Source of the DNA: DATAQC01 sp046263055
GTDB lineage: Bacteria; Actinomycetota; Acidimicrobiia; Acidimicrobiales; AC-14
Direction: 5' to 3'
Length of the DNA: 11,259 bases
Assembly (NCBI GenBank): GCA_046263055.1
Contig: JBHELO010000129.1
Location: 1-11,259 of the forward strand
Positions 1-6,030 of the stretch are shown piece after piece. Position 1 is the first letter of the stretch. Each line of letters starts with the position of its first letter. The position numbers and the translations under genes are program-made. The notes beneath the pieces were generated by a model that ran no database searches, was not told the origin of the DNA, and worked only from the letters and a program-made list of their open reading frames with translations.

Positions 1-1250
1 TCGAAGCGGGCGTGCATGTACGGCGGGTGCCAGGCCAGCTCCGCTCCCCGGGCCAGGAACTCGTCGGTGTGCTCCAGGGTGCGGATGAACCACTGGCGGC
101 TGGTGACGATCTCCAGCGGCCGGCTGCCCTTCTCGTAGAACTTCACGGGGTGGGTGATGGGCCGGGGGTCACCGACCAGCTCGCCCGACTCGCCGAGCAG
201 CTCGACGATGCGGGCCTGGGCCTGCTTGGCGGTCTTGCCCACCAGCTCGGCCCAGGCGGCCCCCTCGACGCCGGGCGGGGCCTGCTGGAGGAACCGCCCG
301 TCGCGCCCGAGGACGGTGTGGACCGGCAGGTGGAGGTCGCGCCACCAGGTGACGTCGGTGACGTCCCCGAACGTGCAGATCATGGCCACGCCGGTGCCCT
401 TGTCGGGATCGGCCAACGGGTGCAGGCGGATGGGGACCCGCTTGGGCCATAGCGGCGTGTGGGCCGTCTGCCCGTCGAGATCCCGGTAGCGAGGGTCGTC
501 GGGGTGGGCCACCAGGGCGACGCACGCCGGCAGCAGCTCGGGGCGGGTGGTGTCCACCGCGATGTCGGCTCCGTCGGGGCCCCGGAAGCGGAGGCGGTGG
601 TAGGCGCCGGGCTGCTCGCGGTCCTCCAGCTCGGCCTGCGCCACCGCCGTCTGGAAGTCGACGTCCCACAGGGTGGGCGCCTCGGCCTGGTACGCGAGGC
701 CTTTGGCCAGCAGGTGCAGGAAGCTGCGCTGGGAGGCTCGCTGGGCCGCCTCGCCGATGGTCGTGTACGTCATCGACCAGTCCACCGACAGGCCGAGGAA
801 GCGCCAGAGGTCCTCGAAGGCCCGCTCGTCGTCGGCCGTGAGGCGGGTGCACAGCTCCACGAAGTTGGGCCGGGACACGGCCACCGGCTTCGACCCGGGC
901 GCCGGCGGCTCGAACGCAGGGTCGTAGGGGAGGGACGGGTCGCACCGCACGCCGTAGTAGTTCTGGACCCGGCGTTCCGTTGGCAGCCCGTTGTCGTCCC
1001 AGCCCATGGGGTAGAAGGGCTCCCGGCCCCGCATGCGCTGGAAGCGGACGACGGCGTCCGTGTGGGTGTAGGAGAAGACGTGGCCGATGTGAAGTGAGCC
1101 GCTGACGGTGGGCGGCGGGGTGTCGACCGCGTAGATCCTCTCCCGGGTGGCGGAGCGGTCGAAGCGGTAGGTGCCGCCCGCCTGCCAGCGCTCGTCCCAC
1201 CTGCGTTCCAGCCCGTCCAGGCTGGGCTTTTCGGGGACGATCGGGCTCAT
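1..1250 (-). CDS. valS: Valyl-tRNA synthetase, N-terminal half (runs off left edge)
   Basis: Class Ia aminoacyl-tRNA synthetase that charges tRNA-Val in the cytoplasm. About 416 codons from the ATG at 1250 are present; the C-terminal half, including KMSKS and the anticodon-binding domain, lies outside the window. The N-terminus has the sequence PPPTVSGSLHIGH, with the HIGH motif at residues 54-57. The editing (CP1) domain follows, with a DTTRPE segment and a GTGVAMICTFGD segment. The last visible residues, PPYMHARF, match the stretch just after editing in ValRS. The GTGVAMICTFGD wording resembles the archaeal-like ValRS branch found in some actinobacteria (family knowledge). The ATG at 1250 is the natural start: MSPIVPEKPSL leads straight into the conserved domain. 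No Shine-Dalgarno sequence precedes it. The gene is divergent from cysS across a 20-bp spacer. Identification is firm. Confidence 0.95.
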   Translation of the reverse strand, partial: MSPIVPEKPSLDGLERRWDERWQAGGTYRFDRSATRERIYAVDTPPPTVSGSLHIGHVFSYTHTDAVVRFQRMRGREPFYPMGWDDNGLPTERRVQNYYGVRCDPSLPYDPAFEPPAPGSKPVAVSRPNFVELCTRLTADDERAFEDLWRFLGLSVDWSMTYTTIGEAAQRASQRSFLHLLAKGLAYQAEAPTLWDVDFQTAVAQAELEDREQPGAYHRLRFRGPDGADIAVDTTRPELLPACVALVAHPDDPRYRDLDGQTAHTPLWPKRVPIRLHPLADPDKGTGVAMICTFGDVTDVTWWRDLHLPVHTVLGRDGRFLQQAPPGVEGAAWAELVGKTAKQAQARIVELLGESGELVGDPRPITHPVKFYEKGSRPLEIVTSRQWFIRTLEHTDEFLARGAELAWHPPYMHARF

Positions 1251-1254
1251 GGCA

Positions 1255-1269
1255 CGGTTACGGTAACCG
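1255..1269. promoter_or_regulatory. Palindrome between divergent valS and cysS; candidate bidirectional -10 element or operator
   Basis: CGGTTAC-G-GTAACCG is a perfect 7-bp inverted repeat around one central base, filling most of the 20-bp spacer. On the plus strand it contains TACGGT (1259-1264), a TAnnnT-type -10 hexamer ending 7 bases before the cysS GTG. On the minus strand it contains TACCGT (1260-1265), ending 10 bases before the valS ATG. Both spacings fit leaderless or nearly leaderless transcription, which would explain the missing ribosome-binding sites. No convincing -35 was found for either direction. A repressor operator is the alternative reading. Confidence 0.45.
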
Positions 1270-1270
1270 C

Positions 1271-2623
1271 GTGGTCTCCGTCTACGACACGGCTTTGGGC
1301 CGCCAGCTCGAGCTGGAGCAGCGCGACCCGGGCCGGCTGTCCATGTACGCGTGCGGGCCCACGGTGTACGACCTCCCCCACGTCGGCCACGGCCGCCAGC
1401 TCCTCGTGTACGACGTGCTCCGGCGCTACCTGGAGTGGTGCGGCATCGAGGTGCACCACGTCTCCAACGTCACTGACATCGACGACAAGATCATCGAGCG
1501 GGCCGCCAGCGACGGCCGCTCGGCGCCCGACGTGGCCGCCGAGTTCGAGGAGGCCTGGTACGCGGCGGTGGACGGCCTCGGCGTGCTCCGTCCCCACGAG
1601 GACCCCCACGCCACCGCCTACGTGGACGGCATGGTGGACCTGGTGGCTCGCCTTGTGGGCACCGGCCACGCCTACGCCACCGACGACGGCGTCTGGCTCG
1701 CGGTGGACTCGGTGGAGGGCTACGGCCTGTTGGCCCGCCAGCCCCTGGACAGCCTGCGGGCCGGCGCCCGGGTGGGGGTGGTGGAGGGCAAGCGGTCGCC
1801 CCTCGACTTCGCCCTCTGGAAGGCGGCCAAGCCCGGTGAGCCGTCGTGGCCCTCGCCCTGGGGCGACGGGCGGCCCGGTTGGCACACCGAGTGCGTGGTC
1901 ATGTCCCTCGACCTGCTGGGCGACGGCTTCGACCTCCACACCGGCGGCCTCGACCTCGTCTTCCCCCATCATGAGAACGAGCGGGCCCAGGCGGTGGCCC
2001 TGGGCCGGCCCTTCGCCCGCCGGTGGATGCACCACGCCTTCGTGGAGGTGGCGGGGGAGAAGATGTCCAAGTCGCTCGGGAACTTCACGACCCTCACCGA
2101 CCTCCTGGCCGCCCACGACCCCCGCACCTACCGCCTCCTCGTCCTGCAGTCCTCGTACCGCAAGCCCATGGAGGTCACTGCCGCTGCCCTGGGCGACGCC
2201 ACCCGGGCGTTGGCCGCCCTCGACGACTTCGGCCGCCGCACCGCCGGCGTGCCGGTGGCCTCGCCCGACGCCGGCGCCGTTGCCCGGTTCCGCCGGCACA
2301 TGGACGACGACCTGGACACGCCGGCCGTGGTGGCCGACCTGGCCGACCTGCGACGCCGGGCCAACACCCTCCTGGCGTCGGGTGACGCCCGCGGGGCAGC
2401 CCCCCTGGTCGCCGCCGTGCGGGAGATCACCGAGGTGCTCGGGCTCCGGCTCGACGACGGCGGCGGCCGGACCGTCGACCCCACGGTGGCGGCCCGGGTG
2501 ACCGAGCGCGACGCGGCCCGGGCCCGGCGCGACTGGGCGGCGGCAGACGCCATCCGGGCCGCCCTGGAAGCCGACGGCTGGATGGTGGAGGACGGGCCGG
2601 ACGGGACTCGCGTGCACCGTTGA
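1271..2623 (+). CDS. cysS: Cysteinyl-tRNA synthetase
   Basis: Class Ia synthetase charging tRNA-Cys, 450 residues, full length for the family. MYACGPTVYD carries the first zinc ligand (C28), followed by the HIGH-equivalent HVGH (37-40). WHTEC supplies C208, and FPHHENE supplies H233 and E237, completing the zinc site known from E. coli CysRS. The KMSKS loop is at 264-268 (EKMSKSLGNF). The C-terminal helical domain ends with the usual ADxIRxxLExxGWxxEDGPDGT pattern. The related mycothiol ligase MshC was considered, but the GPTVYD and SLGNFTTL wording and the length favour CysRS. The GTG at 1271 gives a normal N-terminus (VSVYDTALGRQ). No Shine-Dalgarno site is visible, so leaderless translation is plausible. 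The stop codon is part of the -35 of the csp promoter. Confidence 0.96.
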   Translation: MVSVYDTALGRQLELEQRDPGRLSMYACGPTVYDLPHVGHGRQLLVYDVLRRYLEWCGIEVHHVSNVTDIDDKIIERAASDGRSAPDVAAEFEEAWYAAVDGLGVLRPHEDPHATAYVDGMVDLVARLVGTGHAYATDDGVWLAVDSVEGYGLLARQPLDSLRAGARVGVVEGKRSPLDFALWKAAKPGEPSWPSPWGDGRPGWHTECVVMSLDLLGDGFDLHTGGLDLVFPHHENERAQAVALGRPFARRWMHHAFVEVAGEKMSKSLGNFTTLTDLLAAHDPRTYRLLVLQSSYRKPMEVTAAALGDATRALAALDDFGRRTAGVPVASPDAGAVARFRRHMDDDLDTPAVVADLADLRRRANTLLASGDARGAAPLVAAVREITEVLGLRLDDGGGRTVDPTVAARVTERDAARARRDWAAADAIRAALEADGWMVEDGPDGTRVHR

Positions 2624-2650
2624 CCTGCGCCGGGGGGTCGGTGCTAGCGT
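2620..2650 (+). promoter_or_regulatory. Predicted promoter of the cold-shock gene
   Basis: TTGACC (2620-2625) lies 19 bases upstream of TAGCGT (2645-2650), a TAnnnT -10 element; GCTAGC (2643-2648), at 17 bases, is an alternative. The surrounding TGCTAGCGT is a wording common in actinobacterial housekeeping promoters (general knowledge). The predicted start near 2657 would give a leader of about 121 bases before csp. The -35 contains the TGA stop codon of cysS, so the promoter begins inside the preceding gene. Confidence 0.6.
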
Positions 2651-2712
2651 CGGCGTCCGAGGGATTGGGCGTCTGTACGGCAACACCGCACGGTTGAGCA
2701 GTCCCCTCTCGC

Positions 2713-2728
2713 AGGATCTCCGGATCCT
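2713..2728 (+). promoter_or_regulatory. Hairpin with UNCG-type tetraloop in the csp leader
   Basis: AGGATC-TCCG-GATCCT forms a perfect 6-bp stem. In RNA the loop is UCCG closed by C-G, which fits the unusually stable UNCG tetraloop class. It sits in the long 5' untranslated leader, about 33 bases upstream of the ribosome-binding site. Long structured leaders are typical of cold-shock genes, where they affect mRNA stability and translation at low temperature. A role for this hairpin is inferred. Confidence 0.5.
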
Positions 2729-2760
2729 CACCATCCATTCCACGCAACCGTTTTTCGAGT

Positions 2761-2769
2761 AAGGGGAAG
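2761..2769 (+). promoter_or_regulatory. Ribosome-binding site of csp
   Basis: AAGGGGAAG lies 8 bases before the GTG at 2778 and fixes that start. It is the strongest Shine-Dalgarno-like site in the left half of the window. It is preceded by a T5 run (2751-2755), so the region around the site is relatively unstructured. Confidence 0.75.
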
Positions 2770-2777
2770 TACCAACC

Positions 2778-2984
2778 GTGGCAACCGGAACCGTCAAGTG
2801 GTTCAACGCCGACAAGGGCTTCGGCTTCATCTCTCAGCCCGACGGCCAGGACGTCTTCGTCCACTTCAGCGCCATCCAGACCTCGGGCTACCGCAGCCTC
2901 GAGGAGGGCCAGCAGGTCGAGTTCGAGGTGCAGAAGGGCCCCAAGGGCCTGCAGGCGGCCAACGTCAAGCCCATCCAGGCCTGA
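2778..2984 (+). CDS. csp: Cold-shock domain protein (CspA family)
   Basis: A 68-residue single cold-shock domain, the standard length for bacterial CspA proteins, which bind single-stranded nucleic acid and act as RNA chaperones or antiterminators in the cytoplasm. It opens with ATGTVKWFNADKGFGFI, in which KGFGFI (13-18) is RNP1; DVFVHF (25-30) is RNP2. The C-terminus, GLQAANVKPI, is typical of the family. The gene is monocistronic in appearance: its own promoter and a leader of about 120 bases precede it, and a strong intrinsic terminator follows about 50 bases after the stop. The protein may be cold-induced or growth-related; many actinobacterial Csp proteins are constitutively abundant, so cold induction is not assumed. 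Confidence 0.97.
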   Translation: MATGTVKWFNADKGFGFISQPDGQDVFVHFSAIQTSGYRSLEEGQQVEFEVQKGPKGLQAANVKPIQA

Positions 2985-3001
2985 GCGGCTCCCAACTCGC
3001 C

Positions 3002-3028
3002 GGCCGGGGCAGCGTCGCTGCGCCGGCC
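3002..3028 (+). terminator. First hairpin downstream of csp
   Basis: GGCCGG-G-GCAGCG-T-CGCTGC-G-CCGGCC is two stacked 6-bp helices separated by one G-G mismatch, with a one-base turn that will open into a slightly larger loop. Only TT follows, so it is a weak terminator by itself. It may protect the csp mRNA 3' end or work with the stronger hairpin just downstream. Its GGCCGG and CCGGCC arms can also pair with those of the second hairpin, so alternative folds are possible. Confidence 0.5.
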
Positions 3029-3034
3029 TTCGGC

Positions 3035-3072
3035 ATCCGGCCGGTGCGCCCGCACCGGCCGGATTTGATTTT
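3035..3072 (+). terminator. Strong intrinsic terminator of csp
   Basis: ATCCGGCCGGTGCG (3035-3048) pairs perfectly with CGCACCGGCCGGAT (3051-3064): 14 bp formally around two bases, in practice about 13 bp around a four-base loop. The T-rich tract TTTGATTTT follows directly. This is the clearest rho-independent terminator in the window. It separates csp from the MFS gene starting 30 bases later. Confidence 0.85.
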
Positions 3073-3101
3073 CCGGCGCACCGCGACCTTCGCTGGGCGC
3101 C

Positions 3102-4472
3102 GTGCGCCGACGCCCCGCTGACAGCCGGCGGGGCGCGGCCCCTGGCGCGCGCCGGGCGCCCCTGCCGGCCGGCTTCGGCACCATCTGGTCCACCGTGGCC
3201 CTGGACCTGGTCGGGTTCGGCATCATCCTGCCCGTCCTCCCCCAGTACGCCGAGCGCTTCGGGGCCAGCCCGGCCGTCGTCGGCGCCCTGTTCGCGTCCT
3301 TCTCGGTGGCCCAGCTGCTGCTGGCGCCGGTGTGGGGGGCCCTGTCCGACCGGGTGGGGCGGAAGCCGGTCCTTCTGCTGTCGCTCGCCGGTACGGCGGC
3401 GGGCAGTCTGGTCACGGGGTTGGCCGGCTCCCTCGCCCTGCTGTTCGCCGGCCGGCTGCTGGACGGAGCCTCGGGCGCTAGCGTGTCGGTGGCGCAGGCG
3501 GCGGCCACCGACCTGGCCGAGCCGGCCGAGCGCGCTCGCCTGTTCGGCCTCCTGGGAGCCGCCTTCGGGGTGGGCTTCGTGGCCGGGCCGGCGCTGGGCG
3601 CCCTGGCCGCCCTGGGCGGCCCCCGCCTACCCTTCCTGGTGGCCGCCGCCCTGGCCGGGGCCAACGCCCTGGCTGCCGTCCGCCGTCTCCCGGAGACCAA
3701 CCCCCGCCACGTCCACGCCGCCCGCCACGCGGTGGCCGTCGCCGACGGGATCGGGGCCGAGGGCATGGGCCTCCTGGACCCTGCCGCGGCCACCAGCGAC
3801 CGAGGGCTGGCGGCCCGGGCGCCCGGGACTGGTGCTGCCACCGGGATCGAGGGGGGCACTGGGTCCGACGGCGCCCGGCCCGCCACCGGTGGCGTCCCGG
3901 GCGTCCCGGGCGGGGCCGCCGGAGGCCGGCAGGGCGTCCCCCAGGCCACCGTTGGGCGACTGGTGGCGGTGGGGTTCGGGTCGTTGGTGGCCTTCAGCGC
4001 CTTCGAGGCCACCTTCGCCCTGTTCGGGGAACGCCGCCTCGGCTTCCACCCGGCGTCCACGGGGGCGGTGTTCACCGCCATCGGCCTGCTCCTGGCCCTG
4101 GTGGAGGGCGGCCTGGTGCGCCCCACCGTCTCCCGGCTGGGGGAGGCGCGGACGCTGCGCCTGGCCCTGGCCGTGAACGCCGCCGGGCTCCTGTTGCTGG
4201 CCGCCGTGCACTCGTGGGCGGTGCTGGTGCCGGCCCTGGCCGCCCTGGTGGTGGGCCAGGGGCTGGCCACCCCGTCGCTCACCGCGGCGGTGGCGGCGGT
4301 GGCCGGCGAAGCCCGCCGCGGTGGCGTGCTGGGGTTCCAGCAGTCCGCCGGTGGCCTCGCCCGGGTGGTCGGCCCCGTCCTGGGCGGCCTGGCCTTCGAG
4401 CACGTGGGCCTGCCGTCGCCCTACCTGGCCGGCGCTGCGGTGATGGTGGTGTGCGCCGCCCTGGCTGCGTGA
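3102..4472 (+). CDS. MFS transporter, DHA1/tetracycline-exporter-like
   Basis: Polytopic inner-membrane protein of 456 residues, probably a proton-coupled drug or metabolite exporter. DLVGFGIILPVLPQYAERFG in the first helix is typical of the TetA-like DHA1 group. GALSDRVGRKPVLL in loop 2-3 is the MFS signature motif A. GRLLDGASGAS fits helix 4, and the AAFGVGFVAGPALG segment fits the antiporter-type motif C of helix 5. The hydrophobic segments suggest two six-helix halves. Between them, roughly residues 205-262, is a long Gly/Ala/Pro-rich linker of low complexity. The GTG at 3102 gives a basic N-terminal tail; the ribosome-binding site is weak and a start further in is possible. The protein ends directly after the last helix. 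The substrate cannot be inferred, and resistance should not be assumed. Confidence 0.88.
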   Translation: MRRRPADSRRGAAPGARRAPLPAGFGTIWSTVALDLVGFGIILPVLPQYAERFGASPAVVGALFASFSVAQLLLAPVWGALSDRVGRKPVLLLSLAGTAAGSLVTGLAGSLALLFAGRLLDGASGASVSVAQAAATDLAEPAERARLFGLLGAAFGVGFVAGPALGALAALGGPRLPFLVAAALAGANALAAVRRLPETNPRHVHAARHAVAVADGIGAEGMGLLDPAAATSDRGLAARAPGTGAATGIEGGTGSDGARPATGGVPGVPGGAAGGRQGVPQATVGRLVAVGFGSLVAFSAFEATFALFGERRLGFHPASTGAVFTAIGLLLALVEGGLVRPTVSRLGEARTLRLALAVNAAGLLLLAAVHSWAVLVPALAALVVGQGLATPSLTAAVAAVAGEARRGGVLGFQQSAGGLARVVGPVLGGLAFEHVGLPSPYLAGAAVMVVCAALAA

Positions 4473-4538
4473 CCCCGCCCGTCCCGTCGCCCTCGACCCT
4501 GGAGGGTGAAGATCGCAACACCAAACAGGGCTGGCGGC

Positions 4539-5645
4539 TCAGTACACGATCACCGAGCGGGCCACCTCGCCGGCGGTCATGGCCGCGAAGGCGTCGTTGA
4601 CGTCGGCCAGGTCGATCCGACGGGAGACCAGCTCGTCCAGCTTCAGGTCGCCGGCTCGGTAGAGGTCCACCAGCCGGGGGACGTCCCGGCGGACGTCGGC
4701 CGAGCCGTACCAGCACCCCTTCACCGTCTTCTCGGCCAGGACGAGGCCGATCATGGCCGGCACGTGGACCATGACGTCCATGGACGGGATCCCCACCAGC
4801 ACCGCCTGGCCGCCTCGGCGGGTCATGGCCAGTACCTGGGCGATGGTGGGTCCGGTGCCGATGACCTCGAAGGCCACGTCCGCCCCCCGCTCGCCCGAGA
4901 GGCTCATGACCGCGGAGACGGGGTCGGTGGTCGAGGCGTCCACCACGTGGGTGGCTCCCAGAGCCTCCGCCCAGGCCAGCTTGGCCGGGTTGGTGTCGAC
5001 GGCGACGATGGTGGCGGCGCCGGCGATCCGGGCGCCCTGCACCACGTTGAGGCCCACGCCGCCGCACCCCACGACGGCCACCACGTCGCCCCCGGCCACC
5101 CGGGCCGTGTTGAGGGCGGCACCGACACCGGTGAGGACGCCGCACGCCAGGAGGGCGGCCACGCTCAGGTCCAGGTCGCCGGGCACCGGGACGACGCCGG
5201 TAGCGGGCACGACCGTCTCCGTCGCAAAGGTGCCGCAGGCGCACATCTGGAAGACCTCGCGGCCCCGCCACCGCATTCGGGGCGTGCCGTCGAGGAGGCC
5301 GCCGGTCACCATCACCGCGTCGGCCTCCTGGCACAGCTCGGGCTGGCCCCGCCCGCAGTAGTAGCAGCGCCCGCACTGGGGCACCCACGACACCACCACG
5401 TGGTCGCCGGCGGCCACCCCGGTGACGCCCGGGCCCACCTCGGAGACGATCCCGGCGCCCTCGTGGCCGAGCACCGCGGGCAGGGGCACGGGCAGGATGC
5501 CGTCGCGCATCGACAGGTCGGAGTGGCACACGCCCGAGGCCGCCACCTGCAGGCGGACCTCGCCGGCGCCTGGAGCCTGCACCTCCACGTCGTCGTGGAG
5601 CTCGAGGGGTTGGCCGAGGGCGGTGAGCAGGGCGGCCCGGGTCAC
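4539..5645 (-). CDS. Zinc-dependent alcohol dehydrogenase, class-III-like (MDR superfamily)
   Basis: NAD-linked oxidoreductase of 368 residues from the GTG at 5645. Catalytic zinc ligands are visible at C40 (GVCHSDL), H61 (GHEGAG) and C168 (ACGVLTG). The structural zinc is bound by C91, C94, C97 and C105 (CGRCYYC followed by ELC). The Rossmann motif GCGGVG is at 193-198, and D217 at the end of the second strand favours NAD over NADP. The fold matches class III-type enzymes, including mycothiol-dependent formaldehyde dehydrogenases and NDMA-dependent alcohol dehydrogenases of actinobacteria; the actual substrate is unknown. The frame stays open to an alternative GTG at 5711, but the family N-terminus begins at VTRAALLT, AGAAAG-like bases lie about 7 bases upstream of 5645, and the upstream bases form inverted repeats. 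The gene is convergent with the MFS gene (66-bp gap). Confidence 0.9.
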   Translation of the reverse strand: MTRAALLTALGQPLELHDDVEVQAPGAGEVRLQVAASGVCHSDLSMRDGILPVPLPAVLGHEGAGIVSEVGPGVTGVAAGDHVVVSWVPQCGRCYYCGRGQPELCQEADAVMVTGGLLDGTPRMRWRGREVFQMCACGTFATETVVPATGVVPVPGDLDLSVAALLACGVLTGVGAALNTARVAGGDVVAVVGCGGVGLNVVQGARIAGAATIVAVDTNPAKLAWAEALGATHVVDASTTDPVSAVMSLSGERGADVAFEVIGTGPTIAQVLAMTRRGGQAVLVGIPSMDVMVHVPAMIGLVLAEKTVKGCWYGSADVRRDVPRLVDLYRAGDLKLDELVSRRIDLADVNDAFAAMTAGEVARSVIVY

Positions 5646-5683
5646 GCCCGGCTTTCTATCCCGTTCCGGTGACAAGTGATACT

Positions 5684-5737
5684 CCGGCGCCTGTGGCCCC
5701 GAAGGTGTCACCGCTTCGACGGTGGTCGGGGCGCCGG
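5684..5737 (-). repeat. Nested inverted repeats in the ADH leader
   Basis: CCGGCGCC (5684-5691) and GGCGCCGG (5730-5737) are perfect 8-bp complements enclosing 38 bases. Inside them, CACCG (5709-5713) and CGGTG (5720-5724) form a second stem around the loop CTTCGA. The set lies between the two-helix membrane protein gene and the ADH gene, both on the minus strand. No T-tract follows, so this is more likely a structured leader or a protein-binding site than a simple terminator. At this GC content chance pairing cannot be excluded. Confidence 0.4.
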
Positions 5738-5747
5738 CGATAGCAGG

Positions 5748-6026
5748 TCAGTGGCCGCTGGGCTCGCCCCGCTCCTCCCGCTCGGCGGCGTGCACCGCGT
5801 AGCCGGCGATGATCGAGGGCAGGAGGACCACCGACCCCGCCGCCAGGGTCACGACCACCACGGTGACGGCGGCGGGCGTGAACCCCCGCGCCGCGCCCAC
5901 GACGAAGGCGACGATGGCTACCGCCAGCAACGAGTAGCCCAGGCGCGAGCCGACCCTGGCCAGCGCCTCGATCCGGGCCCGGCGGGCCAGGACGGGGTCG
6001 TCGCCGGGCGGCGGCGTGGTCGTCAC
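5748..6026 (-). CDS. Small two-helix membrane protein
   Basis: 92-residue protein of unknown function. A proline- and charge-rich N-terminus (MTTTPPPGDDP), then an Arg-containing helix, is followed by two hydrophobic segments at about residues 29-46 and 51-72. The C-terminal tail is strongly charged (AEREERGEPSGH). No signal peptide or catalytic motif is seen. The GTG start at 6026 lies 4 bases after the stop of the glycosyltransferase gene, and the GGTGAGG spanning that stop can serve as its ribosome-binding site. Translational coupling is therefore likely, and the protein may assist or anchor the transferase. Composition and GC match its neighbours. I do not recognise a named family. Confidence 0.75.
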   Translation of the reverse strand: MTTTPPPGDDPVLARRARIEALARVGSRLGYSLLAVAIVAFVVGAARGFTPAAVTVVVVTLAAGSVVLLPSIIAGYAVHAAEREERGEPSGH

Positions 6027-6030
6027 CGCC

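Noticed and set aside
459..1097. Plus-strand open frame opposite valS
   Set aside because: Antisense to the ValRS HIGH and editing regions; low-complexity translation.
1271..2623. MshC (mycothiol cysteine ligase) instead of CysRS
   Set aside because: The GPTVYD wording, the SLGNFTTL after KMSKS, the 450-residue length and the C-terminal domain fit CysRS better.
1247..2830. Long minus-strand open frame (527 codons) opposite cysS
   Set aside because: It lies antisense to an unmistakable CysRS; its product is G/V/H/A-rich without any domain. Such mirror frames are expected at this GC content.
2888..4282. Minus-strand open frame (464 codons) opposite csp and the MFS gene
   Set aside because: Product is R/A/P/S-rich without hydrophobic pattern or motifs; it runs through the csp terminator.
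4490..4506. CCCTC/GAGGG hairpin in the 66-bp gap between the MFS and ADH genes as a shared terminator
   Set aside because: Only 5 bp with a 7-base loop and no T-tract on either strand.
4506..5672. Plus-strand open frame opposite the ADH gene
   Set aside because: Antisense to all zinc ligands and the Rossmann motif of the dehydrogenase; H/G-rich translation.
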